NCBI RefSeq assembly: GCF_000719285.1
Contig: NZ_JOFS01000027.1
Coordinates: forward strand, 1 to 64,000
DNA: 64,000 nt
From: Streptomyces bicolor
GTDB lineage: Bacteria; Actinomycetota; Actinomycetes; Streptomycetales; Streptomycetaceae
Direction: 5' to 3'
Shown: piece by piece, positions 30,554 through 39,914 of the stretch
How the letters are laid out: every line of letters begins with the position of its first letter
Position numbering within the stretch: position 1 is the first letter of the stretch
Notes under the pieces: model-generated
Seen by the model: only the letters and a program-made list of their open reading frames with translations
Databases searched by the model: none
Told to the model about the DNA's origin: nothing
Translations under genes and position numbers: made by a program

Positions 30554-32273
30554 TCAGTCGTTGTTGTCGCCCACGTCATATGGGAACTCGGCAAGGCGCT
30601 CCTCTTCCTGGGCCAAAAGGTCCGCGTAGCGGGCAGTCAGGTCTTCGTCACCGCAGGCCCGCGCTGCGGCGTGGGCCTGCGGTGTACAGGGCCGGGGGCG
30701 TGCGGTGGACTGTGTCGAGAAGAGCCGTGCCGGTGATGAGAGACGAGTGGGCGAGGGCAGGATTGCCGGAGTCGGCGGCTGAGCGTGCGAGCAGGAAGTG
30801 TTCCTCGACGAGGTCGCGGGCCCCAGCCATGTCGCGCCAGTCGTCCTCGGCAGGGGGCGGCTCGATGTCGAAGAGTGCGGGCTGACGCGGGCCCGGCTTC
30901 GGGGACGTCGGGCCGTTGAGGGTGGTGAGTGCGCGCTGCAGCGACGTCCATGCCCGGTCGAGGTCGCCGGCCTGCCGCTCCAGGCCGGACAGTCGGGTGT
31001 ACGCGAAGCCACGGGCAAGGTCGGTGTCCTGCAACGAGACGTACAGGCGCTGGGCGCGGGCGGCCTGCGGGAAGTCGCCCAGCTCGGCGAACTCGCTGAC
31101 GATCCAGGGCAGTTCGCTGATGTCGGCGGGCCCGATGTCGTCAAGCATGCGTATCAGGGTCACACGGGCGAGTTCCGTGCGGCCTTGGCGACGGGCGAGG
31201 ATCACCCAGGTCTCGACGGGCTCGGACTTCGGGTCGTCGCCGAACCACTCCGCCGTGTCGAGGGCTCCGGCCCAGGCCTGCAGGGCCTCGGGCTCCCAGC
31301 GGAAATCGTCCTCGCCGCTCTTGTCCGGTCGGCCGAGTGGCAGGTCGGACAGGGCGCACCAGGTATCGAAGTTGGCGCAGCGAGCTGCGTGGAGACGGGG
31401 GAGGTCCTCCTCGCGGAGGCAGCGGGCAACCAGGAACACGGCGAGATGCAGTTCCTCGCCCATCCCACCGAAGGGGGCCTCACGGCGGCAGAGGGTCTCC
31501 TGCTCGAGGAGATGGCGCAGGAGGGGCAGGTCGGTGTCGCGCCGGTCGCACTGGGCCGCGCGCAGCACACCGGCGCGGCGGGCCGCGTTGGCGTCGTGCT
31601 CCGAGCCGCTCCGGTCAGACGCCGCGGAGAAGGCCACCATCGGCCAGGCGGCGCGGTCGGCGCGCAGATGGGCCAGGTCCGCCCGGCAGGCTTCGAGAAC
31701 GGTGTCCCGCAGCGGGGGGCAGGGGTGCGGGTCCAACAGGTGGTAGGCGCTGCCCTCGTCGGTGAGCAGCAGCACGTGGTCCGGCTCGGTGCGGAGAAGG
31801 GCACGGTGCATCCGGGCAAAGAGCTCGGCGGAAGGCCGCAGGCTGAGCCCGAGGGCGGTGAGGAGTTCATCTCGGCAGGCGTCGAGGGAGGGCGCGTAGG
31901 AGGCGCGGATGCCGTCCTCCACTTCGAGGGCTGCGGCCGACAGTTCCTCTTCCCCTGTTTCCGGCGGAAGGTGCAGGTGGTCCCGCCATCCGGGGAGGCC
32001 GGTCACCAACTCCAGTGCGTCGGCGAGGCTTTCGGCGATCAGTCCCGCATGCCCCTCCGAGTCGGCGTACAGCACCCCTCCGTCGCCATGGAGAAAGTAG
32101 GTGCCACCGGTGTCGTCGCCTGCGATTCCCTCCACCGGCGCACCCGAGGCCAGACGGACGTCCTCTGTGTGGTCGGCTCGACAGAGGTCGAAGTCAAAGG
32201 GGAACGCTGCGAGTTCGGCCAGGCGTGGACTCTGCCGGATCAAGTCGAGGAGACGGAGATCGGAACGGGGCAT
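30554..32273 (-). pseudogene. large hypothetical protein, frameshifted near the C terminus
   Basis: From ATG 32273 a well-biased frame runs to about 30685: LRLLDLIRQSPRLAELAAFPFDFDLCRAD, GIAGDDTGGTYFLHGDGGVLYADSEGHAGLIAESLADALELVTGLPGW, and a long helical, TPR-like second half (WIVSEFAELGDFPQAARAQRLYVSLQDTDLARGFAY...). The natural C terminus, AHAAARACGDEDLTARYADLLAQEEERLAEFPYDVGDNND, lies in the next frame and ends at 30554; one extra base near 30684 explains it. The N-terminal half resembles SUKH/SMI1-KNR4-like or immunity-type folds, but this is only an impression. It may be a working gene with a sequence error or a young pseudogene. Confidence 0.6.
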
Positions 32274-32595
32274 GCGACGGAACGTAGCAGCCTGCAGAGC
32301 GGGCCCTGCCGCCTGGGGAGGCCGATTGTCGCAGGTCCTCCCTGCGTAGCACCTTCACCCTGTCGAGACGGTCCCGGAGGGGGTGACGGCCTTCTCCGCC
32401 TCCCCCGGCAGACGAGGCGTCCGGCCACCGCAGCAGCGCTGCTCACTGTTCCGTTGGGGGCGAAATCCTAGACCCTTTTCCCGTGGGCTATGTTCCGTCG
32501 CATGCCCCGCACCTCGACGGTCTTCGAGCTATGTCACCGAGCAAAGGATTCCGCGAAGTCTGTGCTTCCACGCCTTCGAAGGCGCTGCTGGAGTA
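32274..32595. other. intergenic region
   Basis: About 320 bp between two minus-strand genes. It should carry the promoter of the gene starting at 32273 and the end of the metallopeptidase transcript. I see no strong hairpin and no gene. Confidence 0.4.
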
Positions 32596-33651
32596 TTAAC
32601 CAGAGGCGGTGTGTAGCAGGCTGTCGACGAAGTCGAGGATGTCGTTCTCCTGCGCGGACAGCACGGAGACGAAGGCGTTGGCGAACTGGACGACGCCGGG
32701 GCCCTCGATCTCCACGAACAGCCGGCGCAGAGCGGCGGCGCGCTCGTCGGACGGCGGGTGGTCCGTAACGATCAGGCCTGCGGGAATGTCGTTGATCTCG
32801 TTGCGCACCCGGGTCACTAGGTGGTCGATGGCGAAGAAGAGGAAAGGCCCCGCGACCGCGAAGTTCTTCTGGATCTGGTCGCCGGGGTTTTCGAGCCGAC
32901 GAAGCATGAGCAGCGCGCCGATCTCGTCGGCCTCGAACTCCTGTTGGTGACTCTTGCGGATCCACTCTCCAGAGCGTGTTCGCGCCGCGGGCTCGTGCAG
33001 ATGGCCGGCCAGGAAGTGACCGAACTCATGGCCGACCACGAAGTCTCTGGCGGCGCCGGCGAGCGGGACGCCGAGGAGGGCGCGTGAGTCCGCGTCCACC
33101 GGAATGCGGCCGGCACGTCGCGCGTCCCCGTGAAAGATGTAGGCGACCACCGCCTTCGCGACGGTCTTTCGTGCACGATCCCATTGGCGGATCATCTCGG
33201 CGGTCTCTTCCTCGAACTGCATGCCCGCGTCCTCGGTCCTGGTGAAGGTCCGGAACGAGGCTCCGACCAACTTCGCGACCTGGAACAGCAGGGTCATCAG
33301 CCCAGTGTTGACGAGGATCAGAGTTCCGCCAGGAACCACACATGCCTGGGCGTTGAAGGAGTTGTGCGGGTACTCACCGACGTATACGGGGCCGGGCAGC
33401 TCGATTCCACTGAGCTGGAGTGTATGAAGGAGGTCCGTCCTGATCCCGTCGTACGGGTTCTGGTGCAGGACCGAGTAGTCGCCACGCCGTATCGATCGGA
33501 TGAGGTCCGCGTGGAGATCCTTTTCCCCCATCTCCAGCCGGTCGATGAGCGCGTTGATCTGCTCGGGGGTGGGCCTGGCGGCCAGATGTCCGACTCCGCG
33601 GCGCTCCAGCAGCGCGCGGTACTCCGCCTCCAAGGGATCCGACACTGTCAT
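32596..33651 (-). CDS. soluble M48-like zinc metallopeptidase
   Basis: The 351-residue protein has the zinc signature HEFGH (residues 208-212) and the third ligand in QQEFEADEIGA (Glu238). It also has NSFNAQACVVPGGTLILVNTGLM and TDHPPSDERAAALRR, the layout of M48 peptidases (HtpX/Ste24/BepA-like). Unlike HtpX it has no clear membrane helices, so it is probably cytosolic. The ATG at 33651 lies only 2 bases after the upstream gene's stop, so it is translationally coupled to the zinc-site/TPR gene. It is the last gene of a three-gene cassette. The substrate is unknown; a maturation or effector protease role is inferred from the context. Confidence 0.8.
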   Translation of the reverse strand: MTVSDPLEAEYRALLERRGVGHLAARPTPEQINALIDRLEMGEKDLHADLIRSIRRGDYSVLHQNPYDGIRTDLLHTLQLSGIELPGPVYVGEYPHNSFNAQACVVPGGTLILVNTGLMTLLFQVAKLVGASFRTFTRTEDAGMQFEEETAEMIRQWDRARKTVAKAVVAYIFHGDARRAGRIPVDADSRALLGVPLAGAARDFVVGHEFGHFLAGHLHEPAARTRSGEWIRKSHQQEFEADEIGALLMLRRLENPGDQIQKNFAVAGPFLFFAIDHLVTRVRNEINDIPAGLIVTDHPPSDERAAALRRLFVEIEGPGVVQFANAFVSVLSAQENDILDFVDSLLHTASG

Positions 33652-33653
33652 GG

Positions 33654-34721
33654 TCAGCGACCGTCCGGCCATACTCGGCTGGTGCTGCGCAGGTATCCGC
33701 GAGCCCGAGCGGCGAGTTCGGGGTCGGATGTTCGTGCCGCGATGCGATAGAACTTCTTCGCCTCTCTGAGGTGTCCTTCGTGCTCCCACACGCGGCCGAG
33801 GTTGAACGCAGCGTGGGGTTTCACCTCCTCGTCCTCCGTCTCGAAGGCGTATTCCCACAGGCTCTTGGCCCTGTCCCAGTGCCCGTCGCTCTCTTCGATC
33901 GCGCCGAGATTCACGGCCGCTTCGTGCGACGCGCCCTCGTCGTGGAGCCCGACGGTGAACTCGTAGGTCTCACGCGCCTTCGCCGTATGGCCCAGCTCCT
34001 CGTAGACGGTGCCGAGTCGGAAGGCTGCCATCCCACGGATCATGGTGTCACCGCAGTCCACGCCGTCCTCATACGCTCGCCGGGCCCCATCGAGGTCGCC
34101 CAGCTTCCTGCACGCGATCCCGAGACAGAGATTCGCTGCAGCGCGGATGTCCCTCGTCTCGGTCTGCGTCGCGGCTCGGTACCACCTGGCTGCGACTTGC
34201 TGATCACCCTGGTTCTGGTACGTCTCGCCGAGCTTGAACGCCGCGCTCGCACGCAGGTGGTCGTCCCCCGATTCCCGACATACCTGGAGGGCCCGGCGTG
34301 CCTTGCTGGTGTCTCCCACTTCCAGGGCGCTCAAGGCCACGTTGAAGGCGACATCCGCCCGGTACTTCTCGGACAACGCGGCGCACACCTCCCTTCGCCG
34401 CGCTTCCTCGGAACCGGTGACCTGTGCGCGCAGGATGCCGGCGACGCCCTGGAACCGCGTAGATCCCGTGTCCCGATCAGCGAAGAACCTGCGAAAACCT
34501 TCTGTCGGCTCGGCTCCGCGGTTCCAGGGCGAGTCCCCGCTCCTGAGACCTTTCGCTTCCGCGTCGTCAATGATCAGTTCGAGTTCCTTGACCGTGGTCC
34601 CGCACAGAGGGCAGGTCGATCCGGCACATCTCCGCAGATAGGCAGAGAGGTCCGTGGAACTGTTAAGGACTTGGAGATCGACGAAGTGAAAGCACTGATG
34701 CGACAGGGCACCGACCAACAT
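33654..34721 (-). CDS. zinc-site plus tetratricopeptide-repeat (Sel1/TPR) protein
   Basis: A 355-residue protein. ATG 34721 follows GGGAGG by 7 bases. Residues 8-40 contain a RING/zinc-ribbon-like ligand set (HQCFH ... RRCAGSTCPLCG). After a linker, residues about 115-350 are at least six TPR helix pairs in tandem (ADVAFNVALSALEVGDTSKARRALQVC, ASAAFKLGETYQNQGDQQVAARWYRAA, AAANLCLGIACRKLGDLDGARRAYEDG, GMAAFRLGTVYEELGHTAKARETYEFT, and two more). Such arrays bind partner proteins. The gene lies 23 bp after the small membrane-associated protein and immediately before the M48-like peptidase, so it may act as sensor or substrate adaptor. Confidence 0.8.
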   Translation of the reverse strand: MLVGALSHQCFHFVDLQVLNSSTDLSAYLRRCAGSTCPLCGTTVKELELIIDDAEAKGLRSGDSPWNRGAEPTEGFRRFFADRDTGSTRFQGVAGILRAQVTGSEEARRREVCAALSEKYRADVAFNVALSALEVGDTSKARRALQVCRESGDDHLRASAAFKLGETYQNQGDQQVAARWYRAATQTETRDIRAAANLCLGIACRKLGDLDGARRAYEDGVDCGDTMIRGMAAFRLGTVYEELGHTAKARETYEFTVGLHDEGASHEAAVNLGAIEESDGHWDRAKSLWEYAFETEDEEVKPHAAFNLGRVWEHEGHLREAKKFYRIAARTSDPELAARARGYLRSTSRVWPDGR

Positions 34722-34744
34722 GCGAAGTCCTCCCAGCGAATCGC

Positions 34745-35212
34745 TCAGTTGCGCCGGCCACGGCGACGCTTGCGCTCGATCTGCCAGGAGCCCGCCGCCT
34801 CGTCCCAGTAGACCCGCACTTTGGTGACGGCATTCCGTTCAGCCTCGGCGGTGACCGCTTCGATGTCGAAGTGCTCCAGCGCACGGATCGCCTCGTTCGA
34901 GACGTCCGGCCCGAGACACAGGGCCATGTTCAGTCCTGGATCGGGATCCCTGACGACCAGCAGCGTCCTGCTCGGGCTCTCGGGATCGCCTTCGCCGACG
35001 TCCTCCCGGCCGAACTGCCGTCGAAGCCAGTCACGGGCCACGGCGTACGAATCCTCGGCGGCCTTGGTCACCAGCGTCTGCACAAAAGGCACGACAGCCG
35101 CGGTGATGACGGCCGTGGCGAGCATGGCGCCGAGCGCGCTCGAACCACCGAGCGCGCCATCGTCCTCGGGCGACCCCGGCCACCCGTCATCGCTTAAGTC
35201 CCGTTCTGCCAT
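34745..35212 (-). CDS. small membrane-associated protein of unknown function
   Basis: A 155-residue protein starting with an acidic stretch (MAERDLSDDGWPGSPEDDG), then one hydrophobic segment (ALGAMLATAVITAAVVPFVQTLV), an amphipathic helix (KAAEDSYAVARDWLRRQFG) and a compact alpha/beta tail (TLLVVRDPDPGLNMALCLGPDVSNEAIRALEHFDIEAVTAE...VRVYWDEAAGSWQIERKRR). The arrangement of a hydrophobic helix beside a small globular domain recalls the small effector-associated constant components of actinobacterial conflict systems, but no firm match is claimed. It is the first gene of the cassette with the TPR protein and the peptidase. Confidence 0.65.
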   Translation of the reverse strand: MAERDLSDDGWPGSPEDDGALGGSSALGAMLATAVITAAVVPFVQTLVTKAAEDSYAVARDWLRRQFGREDVGEGDPESPSRTLLVVRDPDPGLNMALCLGPDVSNEAIRALEHFDIEAVTAEAERNAVTKVRVYWDEAAGSWQIERKRRRGRRN

Positions 35213-35326
35213 GGTCACTTGGTCCCCGAACGTCACGTGCGGTGTTACGGAAGCGTACCAATGCCCAATCGGCCGGACAGTCCCCGCAGTCGACTGCGGC
35301 AACGAATGATGTGGGCAAGGAGGCTG

Positions 35327-35612
35327 CATGGCCGCGCCTGTGGACAGCACCCCCGGTCCACCTCCCCGCTGGCGGCCGGCTGAACGACCGACACGATCCA
35401 GTCCGTCTCCGGCACCAGCCAGCGACGTGGAAACACCGCTCGTGCGGCGACGGCGCCCACGGCCCGCGCGTGTTCGACTGAGCCCGCGTGGAAGTCCGAC
35501 CCCGGCACCGTCCCGACCGGCAGCACTGGGTCATCGCCCGCCGGAGCGTCCGCCGGCCCGAGGAGATCTCCTACTACATCGCTTACTGCCCCGCCGGCAC
35601 CACGCTGGACTC
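35327..35612 (+). pseudogene. IS701-family transposase internal fragment with a Trp-to-stop change
   Basis: The plus strand reads RLRHQPATWKHRSCGDGAHGPRVFD, then TGA at 35479-35481 where tryptophan is normal, then ARVEVRPRHRPDRQHWVIARRSVRRPEEISYYIAYCPAGTTLD. HWV(I/L)ARRS...PxEI(S/A)YY is the DDE-core approach of IS701-type transposases. Both ends are missing. The rest of 35213-35824 shows no other supported gene. Confidence 0.6.
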
Positions 35613-35824
35613 GAAGCCGCGCCCACCAAGGGCGAGCGGCTCCCCGCATCGGACGCCGTGCGCAGCCGCAACCGTGCGTGGATCGCAGGGCTGGCCCCTG
35701 ATCTCGTCGCCCTGGTCATGGCCGCGCGCCACCCGCTGCCCGCGAGACTGTCGGGGGCGAACCCGGCCGCAGACATGACCTCCTTGCTGGAAGGCACAGG
35801 CGCGCTCAGGCTCTCCTGCCGCCC

Positions 35825-38482
35825 TCAGCCGTGCAGGTCCAGCTCCGCCAGCTCCTTTCGTGAGGTCACGCCCAGTTTGGGATACACCTTGTAGAGGTGG
35901 TACTCCACGGTGCGCGGGCTCAGGAACAGCTGAGCGGCGATCTCGCGACTGGGCATGCCGGTGGCGGCGAGCCGGACGACCTGAAGCTCTTGCGGGGTGA
36001 GGGCGACCGCGGGTGCGCAGGTGGCGGCCTGTGCCGCGGCCGGGTTGGTGCCGGTGGCCCGCAGTTCGCCGCGGGCTCGCTCGGCCCAGGGAGTGGCGCC
36101 GAGACGGTCGAAGGTCGCGGCGGCGGCGCGCAGGTGCACCGCCGCCTGGGCGCTGCGCCGGTTGCGGCGCAGCGCCTCCCCGTAGACGAGTTCGGTTCGG
36201 GCCTGCTCGAAGGGTCTGCCGCCGTGTGAGGCGTCACCATGATGCGCCTGCATGGCCTGCTCGAAGAGGGGCAGGTCCTGGGTGAGCAGGGCCTCGATAC
36301 GCAGCGCGGTGGCCCGGGCCCAGGGCCGTCCGCTCGCCGTCGCCCAGGAGGCGAACCGCTGCGCGGCGTGCTCGGCCCGGTCTTCGTCGCCCAGCCGGAC
36401 GGCCGCCTCGGCCGCGTCCGTGCAGGCGAGGATGAGCGCCATGGAGTTCCAGGAGCCCTGGCGTTCGGCCTCGTGGATCCTGCGGAGCACCTCCTCGTAA
36501 CGGCCGAGGCCGAGGTCGAGGAGGATCAGGGCCGCCAAGCCGTGGCTGCCGTCGACGGCCGGGCCTGGCCGGGCGAGCGCGCGTACGCGGATTTCGTCGC
36601 CCTCGATCGCCGCGATGCGGGCGACGACGTGGTTCAGCTGGGTCAGCCGCTTGTGCAGGCCCGCGGCGCCGGCGAGCGCCTTCGCCTCCGTGATGGTGGC
36701 CAGAGCCTCCCGATGCTCTCCGGCGTACACGTGCAGGCGGCCGAGCACGCTCAGCAGGAAAGGCAGCCGTCCGACGACGCCCTGCTGCCGGCATCGCGCC
36801 GTCTCGGCCTCGGTCACCCGGCGCAGGCGGGTGTCGTCGCCCAGCAGCAGACCGCCGGTGATGGCGTGGCTTCGGCTGTCCTCGTCCGCCCGGTCCGCCT
36901 CGTCCAACAGACGGGACAGCAGGGGCAGGCCCTTCGCGAAGTCGCCAGCCGCCACCCGGTCCAGGCCCTGTACCGCCCGCCCAACCGGATGCCGTTCGCG
37001 CTGCCGGGCCAGCACGGCGGCACAGTGGTGCAGCATGTCCAGGTCATTGCTGTGCCAGGCGTAGAACGCGGCGCTCCGCATCATCTGCGCGCCCTGCGCG
37101 GGCGCGTCCGGGGCTGCCTCGATCAGCAGCCTGACGGCCTCGGAGGCCTGGTCCTGCTCGAAGAGGGCCAGGGCACGGACATGGGCCGCCTCCGCCCGGT
37201 CGGCCCGGCCCTCGGGGCCTGCGGCGGCCTGGTGGCCTGCCTCCTCCGCGAGTTCGCCGGCCAGGGCCGCCATCCCCGCCCGGTGGGCGGACCAGGCCGC
37301 CGAGGTCAGGCGTGGTGCGCGGGCGGTCGGCTCCGGCGTCAGCCGGGCGGCCTGGCGGTAGAGGTTCGCCGCCGCCGCAAAGCCGCCCCGGGCGCTGGCG
37401 CGGGCGCCCACCGCTTCGACGGCGGTCGCCACCGCCTCGTCGGGCCCCAGCGCCGCCGCCGCCCGGTGCAGGGCGCCGCCGTCCGCCGTCGGGGCGGTGT
37501 CCGCCAGTGCCCGGTGCACGGCGACCCTGCTCGCCAGCGGTGCGCCCTGGTACACCGCGGAGCGGATCAACGGGTGCCGGAAGCGGACCGAGTTCCCTGC
37601 GACTTCGATCAGCCGCAGGCTCTCCGCGTCAGCGAGGTCCCCGGGCCCGACGTGCAGCCGCTGTGCGGCCGCCAGCAGTTGGGCGAGATGAGCCTGCGGG
37701 TCCGCCGCGGCGATCAGCAGCATCGTCCGGGTGCGCCCGGGCAGCGCCGAGATCCTGCTGCGGAAGGAGGCGAGCACCCGGTCGGGGGCGGCGAGCGGTA
37801 CGACCGGCGCGAAGGCGGTGTCGTCGCCGGCCGCGAACTCGGTGAGCGCCAAGGGGTTTCCGCCCGCCTCTTCGATGATCCGCTGCCGCCGAGCTGGGTC
37901 CACGCCGAGGGCGTCGAGCAGGATCCCGGCCTCCGCGCGGCCCAGGTGCCCGGGCCGCAGTTCGCGCAGCCCCGGGGCGTCGAACCCCTCGTCGCGCGCG
38001 GCGAACACCAGGGCCACGCCTTCCGCTGCCAGTCGGCGGGCCGCGAAGAGCAGCGCCTGCACCGATGGCTCGTCCATCCAGTGGGCGTCGTCCAGCAGGC
38101 AGAGCAGGGGGCGCTCCGCCGCCGCCTCGGCCAGCAGGGACAGCACGGCGAGACCGGTGAGGAAGCGATCCCCCTGCCAGGTGCCGCCGTGCCCCAACGC
38201 CGCCTGAAGCGCCTGCGCCTGGGGCTCGGGAAGCGTATCGATGTGGTGCGCGACGGGGCGCAGCAGCTGCAGCAGCGCGGCGAAGGCCAGATCGGACTCC
38301 GGCTCCACGCCGACGGCCCGCAGCACCGTCATGCCCTGCGCCCTCTGCTCCAGGTGCGCCAGCAGACTGCTCTTGCCGATCCCCGCCTCACCGCGCAGCA
38401 CCAGGGCCGCACTCGTGCCGCCCCGCACCTGGTCGGTGAGGCCCACGAGTTCGGCCACCTCGTCCTCCCGCCCGTACAGCAC
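35825..38482 (-). CDS. LAL-type LuxR-family regulator (AAA ATPase + C-terminal HTH)
   Basis: An 885-residue large ATP-binding LuxR regulator. The N terminus is an AAA/NACHT-like ATPase: Walker A GEAGIGKS (residues 31-38) and Walker B LLCLLDDAHWMDE. The middle is a long helical repeat domain with TPR-like character. The C-terminal LuxR HTH reads LTPQELQVVRLAATGMPSREIAAQLFLSPRTVEYHLYKVYPKLGVTSRKELAEL. The start is GTG 38482. It is divergent from the MFS transporter at 38566, with only 83 bp between, and so may control that transporter and the downstream genes. LAL regulators often govern antibiotic or catabolic gene clusters. Confidence 0.88.
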   Translation of the reverse strand: MLYGREDEVAELVGLTDQVRGGTSAALVLRGEAGIGKSSLLAHLEQRAQGMTVLRAVGVEPESDLAFAALLQLLRPVAHHIDTLPEPQAQALQAALGHGGTWQGDRFLTGLAVLSLLAEAAAERPLLCLLDDAHWMDEPSVQALLFAARRLAAEGVALVFAARDEGFDAPGLRELRPGHLGRAEAGILLDALGVDPARRQRIIEEAGGNPLALTEFAAGDDTAFAPVVPLAAPDRVLASFRSRISALPGRTRTMLLIAAADPQAHLAQLLAAAQRLHVGPGDLADAESLRLIEVAGNSVRFRHPLIRSAVYQGAPLASRVAVHRALADTAPTADGGALHRAAAALGPDEAVATAVEAVGARASARGGFAAAANLYRQAARLTPEPTARAPRLTSAAWSAHRAGMAALAGELAEEAGHQAAAGPEGRADRAEAAHVRALALFEQDQASEAVRLLIEAAPDAPAQGAQMMRSAAFYAWHSNDLDMLHHCAAVLARQRERHPVGRAVQGLDRVAAGDFAKGLPLLSRLLDEADRADEDSRSHAITGGLLLGDDTRLRRVTEAETARCRQQGVVGRLPFLLSVLGRLHVYAGEHREALATITEAKALAGAAGLHKRLTQLNHVVARIAAIEGDEIRVRALARPGPAVDGSHGLAALILLDLGLGRYEEVLRRIHEAERQGSWNSMALILACTDAAEAAVRLGDEDRAEHAAQRFASWATASGRPWARATALRIEALLTQDLPLFEQAMQAHHGDASHGGRPFEQARTELVYGEALRRNRRSAQAAVHLRAAAATFDRLGATPWAERARGELRATGTNPAAAQAATCAPAVALTPQELQVVRLAATGMPSREIAAQLFLSPRTVEYHLYKVYPKLGVTSRKELAELDLHG

Positions 38483-38565
38483 AGCGATCCCCGTTCCGGC
38501 CTACGTAGGCTCTACTGAAGCACTACGGATTCGTCCCGTGACATGCCCGTTCTAGCTTCTGCGTC

Positions 38566-39834
38566 ATGACGGCACACAGGATCAAGGAAATCGCCGCGGC
38601 GGGCAAGCAGTTGCTCCCGCCGCGCGGCCCCCACCGGCTGCTGGCGGGGGGCGTCCTCGCCCGGGCGGTGGGCCTTGGCGGCATCCTGCCTACGGTCGCC
38701 GTGTTCTTCGTCCACTCCGGCGGGCTCAGCGGCAAAGAGGTCGGCCTCGGCATGTCGGTCGCGAGCGTCTTCGGGCTCATCGCCGCCGTGCCGGCCGGCC
38801 GGCTGGTGGACCGCATCGGCGCCCGGCGGGTCCTGATATGCCTGCCTCTCGCCGCCGCCGGGGTCTTCTGCTCCTACGCTCTCGTCCACTCCCTCCCCGC
38901 GTTCCTGCTGGCCGGGAGCGCGACCGCGGTGTGCCTGTCGTCGACCCGGGTCGCCGAGGCTACGCTGATCCAGCAGGTCCTGGACCCAAAGAGCCTGGTG
39001 CGCTCCCGGGCCCGGTTGAGCGCCGTGCACAATCTGGGCTTCGCGGTCGGTGTGCTGGCCATGGCGATCCCCCTCCAGGCGGGCACGCGCTCGGCGTACC
39101 TCTGGTTCATTGCGGCGAGCGCCCTGGTGACTGCCTGCTCCGCGCTGTTCGCCTGGCTGCTGCCCGGCGTCCCGCGGCCGCGCACCCCCCGCCCGGCGCT
39201 GCGCCTCGGCGCGCTGCGCGACCTGCCCTACCTGTCCCTCTCCGTCCTGACTGGCCTGACCACCGTCCACAACCAGCTGCTGACCATCGCCGCACCGCTG
39301 TGGGTGATCGGCCACACCGAGGCCCCACGCACGACCGCCTCCCTGCTGCTGACGGCCAACTCCGTGCTGGTGGTCTGCCTGCAGGTGTCCGCCGCCCGCG
39401 GCACGGACACGACCCGCGGGGCCGTTGGCGTCAACACCCGCGGCGGCATCGGGCTGATGCTGGGCTGCCTGCTCTTCGGCGCGGGCGCCGGACTCCCCCC
39501 GGGGCTCGCTGCCGCCACGCTGGTGCTGGCAACGGCGGTGCTCACCTGCGGCGAGATGTGGACGGCGGCAGCCGCCTGGAACTTCGGCTACGCCCTGGCG
39601 GATCCCCGGGCCGTCGGCGACTACCAGGGCGTCTACGGCCTGGGGCGCTCACTGTCCGACCTCGTCGGCCCGGCGATGGCGACTGCGGTCGTCGCGCTCG
39701 GCACCACGGGCTGGGCGCTCGCCGGCCTCCACTTCCTGCTCCTGTCCGTCCTGACGCGCCTCGCGGTCGGCCTCGCGCAGCGGCGCACCACGCCACCTCG
39801 GGAGGACGCATGCCCTTCGGCCACCGCCGCGTGA
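38566..39834 (+). CDS. MFS transporter (drug efflux type)
   Basis: A 422-residue protein with 11-12 membrane segments and the MFS motif A variant PAGRLVDRIGARRVLI between helices 2 and 3. It lacks an N-terminal signal and ends in a short basic/acidic tail. It resembles DHA1-type exporters. It is divergent from the LAL regulator and is followed closely by isochorismatase-family and alpha/beta-hydrolase genes, suggesting a small regulated export or detoxification unit. The substrate is not predictable. The ribosome site is weak. Confidence 0.82.
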   Translation: MTAHRIKEIAAAGKQLLPPRGPHRLLAGGVLARAVGLGGILPTVAVFFVHSGGLSGKEVGLGMSVASVFGLIAAVPAGRLVDRIGARRVLICLPLAAAGVFCSYALVHSLPAFLLAGSATAVCLSSTRVAEATLIQQVLDPKSLVRSRARLSAVHNLGFAVGVLAMAIPLQAGTRSAYLWFIAASALVTACSALFAWLLPGVPRPRTPRPALRLGALRDLPYLSLSVLTGLTTVHNQLLTIAAPLWVIGHTEAPRTTASLLLTANSVLVVCLQVSAARGTDTTRGAVGVNTRGGIGLMLGCLLFGAGAGLPPGLAAATLVLATAVLTCGEMWTAAAAWNFGYALADPRAVGDYQGVYGLGRSLSDLVGPAMATAVVALGTTGWALAGLHFLLLSVLTRLAVGLAQRRTTPPREDACPSATAA

Positions 39835-39914
39835 GCCGCCGAGCCGCCCGGGCTCCCCCCAGGACCACTCCCTACGCCACACACCAGACGTCCCGAGCAG
39901 CCGAGAGGAACACC

